Part shown: piece after piece, positions 50,591 through 61,217 of the stretch
How positions within the stretch are numbered: position 1 is the first letter of the stretch
Layout: each line of letters opens with the position of its first letter
Source: Cotesia glomerata
Lineage: Eukaryota > Arthropoda > Insecta > Hymenoptera > Braconidae
Length of the DNA: 64,000 bases
Direction: 5' to 3'
NCBI RefSeq assembly: GCF_020080835.1
Contig: NC_058158.1
Location: forward strand, 11,160,001-11,224,000
The notes under the pieces: model-generated
What the model was told of the DNA's origin: nothing
What the model saw: the letters and a program-made list of their open reading frames with translations, nothing else
The model's database searches: none
Position numbers and translations under genes: made by a program

Positions 50591-50660
50591 GTTTGGTTTA
50601 TTTATAAAAGCGTGATTTTTTAGTTTTTTTAAACTATTATTTGTTGATTATCAAAAATAT

Positions 50661-50999
50661 TCAGGCGCGCAAATTACCCACGGAGAGTTACATACTGACA
50701 TACTGACATACTGACATATAAGTGAAGCTAATAAAAAATAATTATTTATAAATATTATAAATACGGGGAATCAGAGTTCGATTTCGGAGAGCGAGCCTGA
50801 GAAACGGCTACCAGAACCAAGGAAGGCCGCAGGCGCGCAGATTACCCACGGAGAGTTACATACTGACATACAAGTGAAGCTAATATAAAGCGTGTAAAAA
50901 TTATGGTAGTCTCTTTATGCGAAGGAGAGTTACATACTGACAAACTGACAAACTGACAAACTGACATACAAGTGAAGCTAATAAAAAGCGTGTAAAAAA
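50661..50999 (+). repeat. Repeat array with an 18S rRNA-derived segment and a GACATAC tail
   Basis: 50764-50849 reads like eukaryotic 18S rRNA: ATCAGAGTTCGATTTCGGAG, then GCCTGAGAAACGGCTACC, then AAGGAAGGCCGCAGGCGCG and ATTACCCAC, with about ten changes. A second, shorter copy at 50662-50681 (CAGGCGCGCAAATTACCCAC) looks identical to the canonical 18S segment. Both run directly into GGAGAGTTACATACTGACAT, repeated CTGACAT/CTGACAA units, then AAGTGAAGCTAATA and AAAGCGTG. A third copy of the tail alone ends at 50994. This is not a functional rRNA gene; it is a dispersed repeat that captured an rRNA piece. Confidence 0.75.
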
Positions 51000-51945
51000 A
51001 CATCGAATTTTTTTGTAGTAAATTTGAATTTTCTTTAAATTGTATGGTAATAATTATAATATCAACTGTAATTATGTTGATTCATTAATCATTTTAAATG
51101 CTTGTTATATCTACTACCATTGTAATAACATTATACATTCATTTAATTTTATTAATTATATGAAATACAGTTTTATTTATATTGGGTAATCTGAGTTATG
51201 ATTGAGTATTTGCTGGTTTATTGTAAGACAAAATTTTAATATTTACTAAAAAATAAAATAAGTATTTTGTTTGGATAATTAAATAATATTATTTTACAAA
51301 TTTATTGATAAATTATGTTTTATATACACTATACAAAATTGGATTGATTAAATAATGTTAGGTCTTTAGCATGGAGGACATAGCTATAAGCTGTAGTTTA
51401 GTTTTGACATTTTTAATTTAAATTACATAGATAAATTTTGTATTAAAAAATCACATTTCATTAAAAAAATTCTCAATAAAACTAGAACCTCACTTTTAAA
51501 GTTTAAATGTAAATTAATTTGAATTAATTGTTCAATTAAATAATAATAATAAATAAAATAAAAATAATTTAATACCTTAAAAATATTATTTGTCATCATT
51601 CAAAAATTTATTTTTATTAATTAAAATTCTTAGATCACTGTCACTAAAATGATTAGTTATTCTACAAATAATAAAGGGATCAAGTAACTTTTAAATACTA
51701 TTAAAAATAAACAATTTTTCCGTTAAAAAAATTTAATTTTTCTTGTCAAATCTCTTTCATAGCAGCCACTAATTACTGTTAAATAGTTAAATGTAGAAAT
51801 ATTGAATTATAATCTGCAATGCCCAGGATTTTGAAGATTTTAATAACTTAAAGTTAATTTTACATGAATAAAAAAATTAAATGACAAATTTTAATAAAAC
51901 TATTCTCATTTTTCCAGCGTTTTTATTTTTAAATTAAAATTCTCT
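51000..51945. other. AT-rich spacer before the MED17 3' end
   Basis: No coding-like frame and no clear repeat. It probably contains the MED17 3' UTR at its right end. Confidence 0.6.
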
Positions 51946-54277
51946 TCAGTTTTGTGAACTCGTTAGCGACGCCATAAGTAATTCCATTTTATTACAAAAA
52001 TTCTTTCCCTCCATGTCTTTCCAACGGACTTCTTTGAAAAAACCCCCAAGGTTTTCCCACTTTCGTTCACGCACCAGCTGTCCAGGAAAGAAGTCTTTCC
52101 GTGGAGAGTGGGCTATTGAAACTTGCACGCCACTCTGTGGTTCGCATCTGACGGCAATCATGCGATCACCGATTGGCGATGCGAGTATGCAGCTGCTAGC
52201 ATTGCCCAGCGGTTCAACAGCTCCCAGCCCTAGGTGCGAGCTGTTTGCTAAAAATTGCCAGCCCATACATTTCGCTAAATTTTGAACTGCCGTAATTTGA
52301 TGTTGATGAATCTGTAAATAACCAAACATAAGCTAAATGTTATAAAATTAAATATAAAAAAATAAAAATTCAAATTACTTGACAAAATATAAGATCTCTA
52401 AGTTCTTGTGGTTCATAGCTCATATGCATAACTCTTCCATCCCTGCATACACACTTTAATGATTTTTCTCCAACATGAACTACTAAAGACGTCCGACAAA
52501 CAGTATCGTATGAATTGGTCCAAATATTTATTTTAACACAAGACTGAGTTGGAGAATTAAGAGCATTCCAATGTGAAACAATCAACGGGTCTTTAACTTC
52601 TTTAGAAATTGTGTCCAGGACGTACTCAGTACGCACTCTCATGAAGAAATGTTGAGCCTGCTGAATGATTTGTTCAAGAATAGTCTGGCTCTTGGTCATC
52701 TCCAGTAATTCATAACGATCAGCAGCCGTTGGTCCAGCGATACACCGACGTTTACTGGGCCCTAGTGGCCCGGAAGACGGATGAGGAAACGGATGATGAG
52801 TATTTTTATGATGAACTTCTCGCAATAATTGATGCAGCGAATGCTCGAGTACGTGATCATGCTCTGCATTGTGTACTGGTGGCGGCGTCGAGGATGCAGG
52901 TTTTTTTTCATTCCCGGTTCCATGACACAGTCCGATTATTAACTGTATCCCAGGAAGTACTGTTGCCATTATTTGATTGCCGACTACCATATGAGGAATC
53001 GGCGCTCTGAGATGAACCGCTTCTCTGGCCAGCTGACTGAACAACTCTTTGCAAAATAATACGTTTTGAGCTGCCTCGAGTTTTTGCTGCCAGTGCATGT
53101 CAGCATTTGTGTTCGGTACGGTTGCTGTTAGTAAATTTATATTGGAGCTGCACAAATCTTCTTGGTCTTTTTGACAGAGAACTTTTATGTACGCTACGCC
53201 TTGGAGTTCACTGGGAATGGTAACTCGTAAGGAAGAACTTTTTGAGGATGAGGACTGCGTCGACGTTGCTGGAGGAGCTATTGGTGAAGACACTGAAGGT
53301 ACATTACTGGTCCCAGGTCCTCCTAAGGCAGTGCTTGCAGCGGGTGAGGCAGATGGGTTCGGAGAGACTGGAGGACTACACGCTGGTACTTTTTCATCCT
53401 CTTCGGCTTTAGTTACCTCAAACATTCCGGTTTGAGTATACTTTGATCCGGCTGTTGAAATAGTAATTGTTAATTGTCATAAATAATTTGAAAAATAATT
53501 AAAAATTTATATAATTACCCGTTCGATAACTAAGATCACCGATTATAGAGTTAGATACTTTTTTCAGTCGCCAATTTTGTCTTAGCCTCAATAATTCAAT
53601 ATGAAAATCGGGCGTCGACCTGTTTCTTGCAAGTTCATTTTGACTATTTCTTAATCTTTCTACTCCAGTTAGCAATACGTTCGCAGCACCAGCCAGCGCT
53701 TTTTTCCTGGCGTAAACTTGCACCATAGGCTTCACCTCTGGAGGATCTTGAGGCACTGGATCAAGTACTAAATACCGTTTTTCTTTCACTATCGCCAAAA
53801 CGTCGGCAAGAACACATACTTCAGTCAAGGCATTTCTGTTTTATTGACAAACATTCACACTGTTAGTGAAGAATAGTTGATATCTTTGAGCATGATTTAT
53901 TAAATTGGATTAATAATTTTACCTCAATTTCGATCTCACGCTATCCCATGGCCAGAGGGAATTTTGCTGAGCGAAAGAGTCTTTGGAATCTTGCTTATCA
54001 GACTTTTCTCCATTCTCTATTTTGTCAGTACTAGCATCGTCGCTTCCTGATGTACTCGTCTTGCTGAAATCTATTCTCTGGGCAATTTTCGCCAAGTTTT
54101 CCGAAAGACTAAGTGGCCTAGGGTATAAAAATTTTTTATTGTCATTACAATTACAATTTTATGAAATTTATTTAAATAGCAAACTTACGCTTGATATATC
54201 TCTTGACCATCATAAGTTATTTCTTGAATTTGATTTTCAATCGGTGCTTCCACCGAAATATTTACAGAAAAAGCCAT
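51946..54277 (-). CDS. MED17: Mediator complex subunit 17 (MED17/TRAP80)
   Basis: Exons 54189-54277, 53923-54117, 53519-53835, 52379-53451, 51946-52311; consistent phases, 679 residues (human 651). The start MAFSVNISVEAPIENQIQEI and GQEIYQAPLSLSENLAKIAQ match the conserved MED17 N-terminus. LRLRQNWRLKKVSNSIIGDL and SLWPWDSVRSKLR are family blocks, as are HWQQKLEAAQNVLFCKELFSQLAREA and MVVGNQIMATVLPG in the large exon. MED17 is an essential head-module subunit that contacts RNA polymerase II. Insertions of low complexity (Ser/Pro/Thr-rich around residues 240-290, His-rich around 415-440) are lineage-specific linkers. Its 5' end faces the ankyrin cluster. Confidence 0.96.
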
Positions 54278-54808
54278 TGTGCTAATATTATAATTTTTTT
54301 ATTTATTTATTATTCTAACAGTATCTATGAAAAATCTTAACGGTGTAAAATAAAAAAAAATAAAAAACACCGTTATACATTGATAATGATCTACATTATA
54401 TTTAAATTAAAATGACAAAAATTTATTTTATCTTATTTATTTATTCTCTAAGCCACTGTCAGTGAACTCCAGCCCGGAGGACGTGTCAGAAATTTTCTCC
54501 AGGCATTGAGAACTCGTCTCCCTGAATCACATGAGGTTATACCTACTGCTTACTGCTGCAACTCCAAGTCGACTGTTGCGTATCGATTAAAAACAGCCGC
54601 GTACTTACAAATATAAATTTAATTGATTCCAATCATTGGAAATAAAAAGAAGAAATAATTACAAAAGTTTACAATAAAAAATTTTATCTCTGTATATGAT
54701 AGTTCAGATCATAATGAAAAAATTTTCCAGTAAAATACAAAAGCTATGTTCTACAAAAATATACTTTCAATGGAAGTTTTAAATATGAAAATAAAATTAT
54801 TTTGGAAA
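54278..54808. other. Spacer with a GC-richer block and an uncharacterised open frame
   Basis: About 54430-54610 is clearly less AT-rich than its surroundings. On the plus strand an open frame of 54 codons (54452-54616) runs from a stop to a stop without an ATG, with a protein-like composition (for example GGRVRNFLQALRTRLPES); several AG acceptors precede it. It could be an exon of an unseen gene, a relic, or chance. No family recognised. Confidence 0.3.
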
Positions 54809-56793
54809 TCAGTGATCACAAAAAGTATGCTTATGAATCACATTTTTGATATCACTGTTGGTGAAATAGTTGATAACGTCCTTTACCCAAAGATAAGGTA
54901 AATTTTCATTTAAAAGTATAAAAATTGGATATTTATTAATTTTATCTAATAATTTTTTTCTAGCGAGCGCTTGATGAAACAAGTTACTAATTATATCAGC
55001 AAATTGAGGAAACTTTGAAGCATAATTTTGTTGCAAATTTAAAACCTTTAAAATTTGAGGATTTTTTAAGAAATTAATTCGCCGGTTCATGCTACCTTTG
55101 ACGAAATTGTAATAAGTAATGTAAAGTACATCGTAGCTAATTATTTCTCGTTTCATTTTTTCGACATCTTTTTCATATTTTTCTCGATGTTCAAACGGAT
55201 CTTCTATTTTATTTTTTACAAAATTTTTATTATTGTCATTGACGAATAAATCAAGGTACTTCATTTTGATAATATATCGATAATATAAGCAATCGATAAA
55301 AAAAACAACACTTTCTCTATTCATGTCATAGCGTGATTCTCGAATTTTTTCAACAAAAGCATAATCAACCGCCGAATAATTTTCATTACACAAAATGTTA
55401 ACATCAGCTCCATTTTTAATAAGACTTTGGATAGAATTGAGTTTTCGATATCGAAAAGCAATATGGAGAGCAGTTAGACCTTTTTTGTTTCTCAAATTGA
55501 TATTAACGTCATTCTTTACAAGTTTGCTAAGTTACTATAAGAAGCTGTATGGATTAATGGTAGGCATAAACTTTCATTATTGATAATCTTAATTTCAAAT
55601 TCAAATCTCAAAAAATCTTTTGAAAGTAATCTATTTACGTATTGGAAAATTCGAATCGGTTTATGTGTTTCATTATTACGAGCGTTATAAAATACAATGT
55701 AATTTAGACCGTTTTGATCTTTTACATCCAGCTGAACATTTTCTAGTCCTAAGAGATTAATGAAGGTGTTAGTTTCTTCACTTTTAATACAGTATGTATC
55801 AATAGGAAATGCTTGTAGAACTAGTGCTCCACGAGTGCTCACATTAATGCTTACATCAACACCTCGTTTGACTAACAATTCAACGATATTTAAACGTCTA
55901 TAGTAACAAGCGAGACCGAATGACGATTTCTGTCCAGAGTTACGTATACAGCTTTTATTAGCATCTTCTCCACGATCAAGAAGTTCTTTAACAATGTCTA
56001 GGTGACCACTTTCAATAGCAATATGGATAGGACAATAAATGTTGCCTTCTTTACTCACTTTAACGTCGAAATTTGCTCCATTATCCAAGAGAAAATTCAC
56101 AATACAAAGAGATCCTTCTTCGCATGCCGTATAAAGAGCTGTCTCACTGTCTCTACGAGATTCATCATAGTAATTTATGTCAATTCCTTAATTTAAAAGG
56201 CCACTTTTGACCACTTCGTACCATCTCTTCTCAATGGCTAAGTTTAGCAAATTAACTTCTGTCATTATCATCATCTTATTAATATCAAAATGAGTACATT
56301 TCGTTAATAGTTTTTCAACAAGATCAAAATAGCTTCCATTCATTAAATTAAATAGTAATTTATAGTAGATTATTTCGGTAATATTATTGTTAGATACATG
56401 ATCAACAAGAATTTTCAGCGCAGGATAATCTTTAGCTTTTAGTGCAACATTAAATAAGACTTGTCTAAACGATTTTTCTTCAATTATGTCTGCTGATTTA
56501 TCTAATAAATCATTAAGAAGTTTCACTTGTTTCTTCAAGTAAGTGTCATTAATTAGAATCCAGTGCTGTAGCATATTTTCAATTTCTATATGAATATTTT
56601 TCACCAGGATAAAATCCAATTGATGGGGAATTTCAATAATATCATCCTGCCTATTAATTTTACAAATTCTACATAGTGCTTTATACCTATACTCTGAGCA
56701 TGAACTAACGAAAGATATCACCATACCAAAAATCTTGAAAATTTTAGTAAATAATGTCTGAATATTACTAATTGTAAAAAATGCGATCTCCAT
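54809..56793 (-). pseudogene. Broken ankyrin-repeat/PRANC-like paralogue
   Basis: The minus strand is similar along its whole length to the intact gene at 57688-59724 (for example KFPQFADIISNLFHQALARK against KFPQFADIINNLFHQALVRK). The frame is open from 56793 but has an in-frame TAA at 56188-56190 where the intact copy has an arginine codon in the LLNRGI stretch. It is open again to 55516, then shifts frame around 55496-55540 with loss of about ten codons inside an ankyrin repeat, and continues from 55495 to the PRANC-like end. One stop plus one shift in an intronless family indicates a pseudogene. Alternatives are a recent splicing work-around or two shorter expressed proteins. Confidence 0.8.
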
Positions 56794-57687
56794 TTCAAAG
56801 GGTCAGGTTTCTATAAAAAAAATATATTTTTATTTTGTCATTTATTACTATTACTTTTTTTCCATTCCAGGATATTAAATATGTAAATACAACTTACTTA
56901 CTTATTTATTACAACTAAAAATCCATCGAGGTTATAATCTTCGCCAAAGAGTTTAAATTTGCAATCAGCCCTAGTTGTTAACAATGAAGCAAGAAATTTT
57001 ACAATTTTCAAAAATTGCACTTCAAATTTTATAAAAAAAAAATCGATTGAAAAATAAATTTTTTTCATTTATTCAATCGTAGTTGCCAGTAAACAAAACA
57101 ATTTAAAGATTCCTAATCAAGAAAAAACAAACAAAATGTACTGAAGCGATCAATGACACTGAAGTTGAGAGACATCTGATATTTTTTAGAATTTTTTTAA
57201 CAAAAAAATTATATAGCAAGAAAATTTTATTTAAAAATATTATCTTTAGAAGCTCTGAGAAATCATAAATGACATTTTTATAAATAATTTTCAATGCATA
57301 GTTCATTTTTCAAGAAAAATCAAAAAATTTTCAAGTGTCTGCTAACTTTAGTCTCATCAGCGATCATCATAATTTATTCAAAGAATTTTTAATGAAAAAC
57401 AATTGTAATTAATTAAGTAAAAACAATCAAAAAGTTTATTTCAATGATAATTTTAATTTTATGCATATTTTTCGTAAAATATAAATTTAACCATAACTAA
57501 AAACACTTATCCAATATTTTAAAAGTTACTATATCTTCAACGATTTAATATTATATATTCTTATATGAATGTTTAAAATTATTGTGAAAAAAAGCTAAAC
57601 ATAATAAATATAATCTAGATTTTAATTAATTAAGTTTTAATAAAAAATATTCTCAGCGATGTAAATATCTATATCTTCAACAAATAA
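56794..57687. other. Spacer between the two ankyrin copies
   Basis: AT-rich, with one family A MITE (57154-57358). No other coding sequence is seen. Confidence 0.6.
57154..57358. repeat. MITE-like element, family A
   Basis: Ends GACACTGAAGTTGAGAGACA and GTGTCTGCTAACTTTAGTCT follow the inverted family A pattern. The left end resembles the copy at 35573, including TTGAGAGACATCT. Confidence 0.6.
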
Positions 57688-59724
57688 CTAGTCAAAAAAT
57701 ATGTACTTGTTAACTACATCTTTGAGTTCACCATCACTGAAATAACAGATTACTTCTTTCACGCAAAGATAAGGTAAATTTTTATTCAAAAATCTAAAAA
57801 TTGGATAATTGTTAACTTTGTCTAATAATTTTTTTCTGACGAGCGCTTGATGAAATAAATTATTAATTATATCTGCAAATTGAGGAAACTTTGAAGCATA
57901 ATTGTCTCGTGAATCCAAAACCTTGAAAATTTGAGGATTGTTTAGGAAATTTATTCGCCGGTTCAAGCTACCTTTGACAAAATTGTAGTAAGTTACGTAA
58001 GGAATCGCGCTGTGAATTATCTTTTTTTTCATCTTCTTCACTTCTTTTTCATACTTTCCTTGATGCTTGAATGGATCATTCAATGTATTGATTGCAAAAT
58101 TATAATTGCTGTCATCAACAAATAAATCAAGATATTTTAGTTTAATAATGAGATAGCCATAATAATTAACAATCTTAGTAAGACTACTTTCTTGAAAGCC
58201 ATCGAAGTCTTCGCAACTCTCATCATCATCATCAGTATCAAAACGTGACTCTCGTATTTTTTTATCTACAGTGTAATGAGAAGCTGAATGACCTTCATTA
58301 CACGTAATGTTTATATCGGCTCCATTTCTGATAAGACCTATGATAGATTCAAATTGGCGATATCGAAGCGCTACATGAAGTGCAGTTCGGCCTTTGTGAT
58401 TTCTTAAATTAACATCAACATCATTTTTTATGAGCAAATCAATGCAATTACCTGAACTATTACGAGCAGCGCTGTGAATAAGTGGTTCTTTCAAATTGGC
58501 ATTGTTGAATACATTCATGTCCAATTCATATCTCAAACGATCCTTTAAATTCAATTTTTTGATATACTGAAGAAGAAGAATCAGCTTATCTGTTTGGTTA
58601 AAAATGGCACACCAAAACACAATGTATTTTGCAGCATCTAGGTCCAGCCGTAAATTGTTAAGTCCTAAAAGATAAGTAAAAAGTTCATAATCTTCATCTT
58701 CCGCAGGAAATGCTTCGTAAATTGGCGTTCCCGAATCGTTAATCTTCAAATGTATATCAGCACCACGTTCAATTAATAATTTAACTATATCTAAATGCTT
58801 ATATGCACAAGCAAGCTGTAAAGTTGTTTTTTCGAATTTATCACCATTGTAGTAGATTCTCACAACGTAAGTTTTATTAACATCAACTCCGCGATCAAGG
58901 AGCTCTTTGACAATGTCCAAATGATTATTAGCAATAGCAATATGAATTGGATAATAACGTGGATTGTACTGGGCAGCCACTCTTTCTATATCAATATTAG
59001 CTCCATTGTCAAGAAGGAACTTGAAGATTTCAAAATCACCGACCTCACAAGCTTTATAAATAGCTGTGACACGGTCTTCCACAGATTTGTCATAATAATT
59101 CACGTTAATTCCACGATTTAAGAGACTTTTGACAACTTTGAACTGTTTCTTCTCAACAGCCAAATTTAAAAAATTAAAATCACCCATCGATTTTTCAAGA
59201 TCAATGTCAACCCATTTCGTTAACAATTTCTCAGCTAAATCAATATAATCTGAATTTATAAAATCTAACAGTAGTTTCAAGTAAGTGCTTTTGTTGATAT
59301 TACTTTCAGATATATGATCGACAAGTAGTTCTAGCACAGGAAAATTTTTCTTCTGCAATGCTACATCAAACACATTTTGCCGCAGTGAATTTTCGCTGGT
59401 CATTTCAGCTCCTTTCTGTAATAATTTGTCAATAATTCCAAGACTATATTTTGACTCATTGTGAATCACTGCCCAATGCAATGGCGTATTTTCATTGATT
59501 CCAAAATTATTGTTAACTTGAACGAAATTTAATTCTAAAAATTTTTCAGCGAAACGATCCTTTCTGTTTTTGTACGCTATACACAGTGGTCTATAACCAT
59601 ATAACCAACACGGAGCATCAAGCGACTTTAACTTACTCATATTCTCTCCAAATTTTTCTATATCTTCATTCACAATCGCGAATTTTATATCCTTGATTAG
59701 GTTCTCTTCATCAGCTTCATCCAT
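57688..59724 (-). CDS. Ankyrin-repeat protein with PRANC-like C-terminus, intact
   Basis: A single 678-codon open frame from ATG, with no intron seen. Ankyrin units with the TPLH/GADVN pattern are scattered from about residue 75 to 500: NTPLHWAVIHN, then FEIFKFLLDNGANIDIE, YYPIHIAIANNHLDIVKELL, LDIVKLLIERGADIHLK, and RTALHVALRYRQFESI. The last 90 residues, KFPQFADIINNLFHQAL then LPYLCVKEVICYFSDGELKD, resemble the F-box-like PRANC module known from poxvirus, Wolbachia and parasitoid-wasp ankyrin proteins. In poxviruses such modules recruit SCF ubiquitin ligases; a similar adaptor role here is inferred only. There is no signal peptide. An acidic DDDDESCEDFD stretch splits the region before the C-terminus. 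A broken paralogue and a relic flank it. Confidence 0.85.
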   Translation of the reverse strand: MDEADEENLIKDIKFAIVNEDIEKFGENMSKLKSLDAPCWLYGYRPLCIAYKNRKDRFAEKFLELNFVQVNNNFGINENTPLHWAVIHNESKYSLGIIDKLLQKGAEMTSENSLRQNVFDVALQKKNFPVLELLVDHISESNINKSTYLKLLLDFINSDYIDLAEKLLTKWVDIDLEKSMGDFNFLNLAVEKKQFKVVKSLLNRGINVNYYDKSVEDRVTAIYKACEVGDFEIFKFLLDNGANIDIERVAAQYNPRYYPIHIAIANNHLDIVKELLDRGVDVNKTYVVRIYYNGDKFEKTTLQLACAYKHLDIVKLLIERGADIHLKINDSGTPIYEAFPAEDEDYELFTYLLGLNNLRLDLDAAKYIVFWCAIFNQTDKLILLLQYIKKLNLKDRLRYELDMNVFNNANLKEPLIHSAARNSSGNCIDLLIKNDVDVNLRNHKGRTALHVALRYRQFESIIGLIRNGADINITCNEGHSASHYTVDKKIRESRFDTDDDDESCEDFDGFQESSLTKIVNYYGYLIIKLKYLDLFVDDSNYNFAINTLNDPFKHQGKYEKEVKKMKKKIIHSAIPYVTYYNFVKGSLNRRINFLNNPQIFKVLDSRDNYASKFPQFADIINNLFHQALVRKKLLDKVNNYPIFRFLNKNLPYLCVKEVICYFSDGELKDVVNKYIFFD

Positions 59725-60548
59725 TTTGTTACTCGATAATCTAAAACATATATTATTTGATATTAGTTATCGCTTCTTTCAAATAGAAAAATTAATTTTA
59801 ATTAAAAAATAAAATACTTACTAAAGATTTATAATCAATAACCTATACACCGTTGAAGTTTCAAATTTTCTGCAGATTAAACTTCTGGTGACAGTTCACA
59901 ATTCTATACAATTCACAAACGTGCAAAAATGAATTGGTCTTTTAAGAAGTAATTCTACCAAGATTCATTAATTTAATTACGCAAATAATTAGCTTGTTAC
60001 ATTTATCTCGTAATTTATATTATGATAACGGTAAAAAAAAATAAGACGAACGTTATTGGAGTGAGAGGAAAAAAAATGAATAAAGAATTGAAGTACTCCC
60101 ACAGTTTCTGTCATAACCGCTTCGGTTTGAAGTCAGTGATAAATATCGGCAATATTGATTATTGTTTGAAAATCGACTGCGTTTTCATAAATATGTAAAC
60201 GAAATTAATTTAATTAAGTTGGGAAGAAAAATGGGTCTGAACAATGAAGTACTACCAACAGTAACGCTAACAGTAATAAAAATTTTTGAAAAGCAGTTGT
60301 TGTTCTTAAATAAAAAATATTATGGACTAGGATATAAAATATTAGGGTGGAGCGAAAATAAAAACTTTTTTTTTTAAGCTTGGGGGTAGAATTTATAATA
60401 ATACTGAATTTAAAAAACCTATAACAATTTTTTAGATTTTTTTTTAATATTAAATTATAATGAAAAATATTTAGCAAAGAAACCTAAAAGTAGAAATTTC
60501 TAAAAATTAAAAGTGAGAATTTCTTAAAATATTTTTTTTGCCCTCCGG

Positions 60549-60602
60549 GCGGAAAGTGGCAACTTTCGTCCCGCTGCGCTAAACAAAGTTGCCGCTTTCC
60601 GC
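60549..60602. repeat. GC-rich hairpin 1
   Basis: GCGGAAAGTGGCAACTTT and AAAGTTGCCGCTTTCCGC are inverted copies with one mismatch around an 18-base loop. The base composition is very unlike the surrounding AT-rich DNA. Confidence 0.75.
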
Positions 60603-60616
60603 CTTCGTCGAGCAAA

Positions 60617-60757
60617 AAAATAGTATACACTCCACGGGAAGTAAATAAGAAAGCCTCAGATCACATGTTTGTCAACCTCGGCTTCGCCTCGGCCGACAAT
60701 TACATGTGATCTGAGACATTTCTTACTTTACTTCCCTAGGTGTGTAATATACTATTT
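60617..60757. repeat. Hairpin 2, arms about 50 bp
   Basis: Arms share AAATAGTATA..GGGAAGTAAA..GCCTCAGATCACATG in inverted orientation with a few mismatches. The loop, TTGTCAACCTCGGCTTCG and following bases, is itself palindromic and GC-rich. Confidence 0.75.
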
Positions 60758-61062
60758 ATATAAAATTTCTTCTTTGTGTTCATAACTTTTAATTAACTTC
60801 AAAGGAGACACATTACAGTTGAACAATGTCGTGAAACAGGTTTCTTCATTCATTTGTTACAAAGTTATAGACGTATCAAGCTAGCAGTGGCAAGACCTAT
60901 CTTGGACGGATATTATTATTGATTTCTCGGAATCTAAACAAGCAACAATATTCTAAATCGAGCAACTAATTAGCAACAAATTTAGCATCACAAATAAATT
61001 TTGTTGTTTGAATAATAAGTCAATGCATCACGGACGAGTCCATGCTAGCTTGACAGACCTCA

Positions 61063-61217
61063 AAGTTATAATTGCTGTCATCGCAAAATAAATTGAAAAA
61101 TTTCAATTTATTAATGTGGTAGACATAATAATTGACAATTTCATGAAGATTATCTTCCTGAAATGGATTCAAGTTTTCAGAAAGTTCATCATCGTCGGCA
61201 GGAAACGAGACTCTTAT
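61063..61217 (-). pseudogene. Relic of a third ankyrin/PRANC-like copy
   Basis: On the minus strand about 50 codons align with the segment of the intact protein just before its C-terminal module: VNYYVYHINKLKFFNLFCDD and SNYNF correspond to VNYYGYLIIKLKYLDLFVDD and SNYNF. The acidic stretch upstream is also partly preserved. The match stops abruptly at 61063, beside a short inverted repeat, so the copy is truncated. Confidence 0.75.

Larger units (their letters stand above)
59725..61062. other. Spacer upstream of the intact ankyrin gene, with GC-rich hairpins
   Basis: It must include the promoter of the minus-strand ankyrin gene. Further right it holds a partial family A left end (about 60397-60480), two GC-rich hairpins (60549-60602, 60617-60757) and an inverted pair TCAAGCTAGCA/TGCTAGCTTGA at about 60876-60886 and 61043-61053, directly beside the ankyrin relic. 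No gene. Confidence 0.55.

Noticed and set aside
50764..50849. Functional 18S rRNA gene
   Set aside because: Only about 86 bp with many substitutions and fused to repeat tails; treated as a captured fragment.
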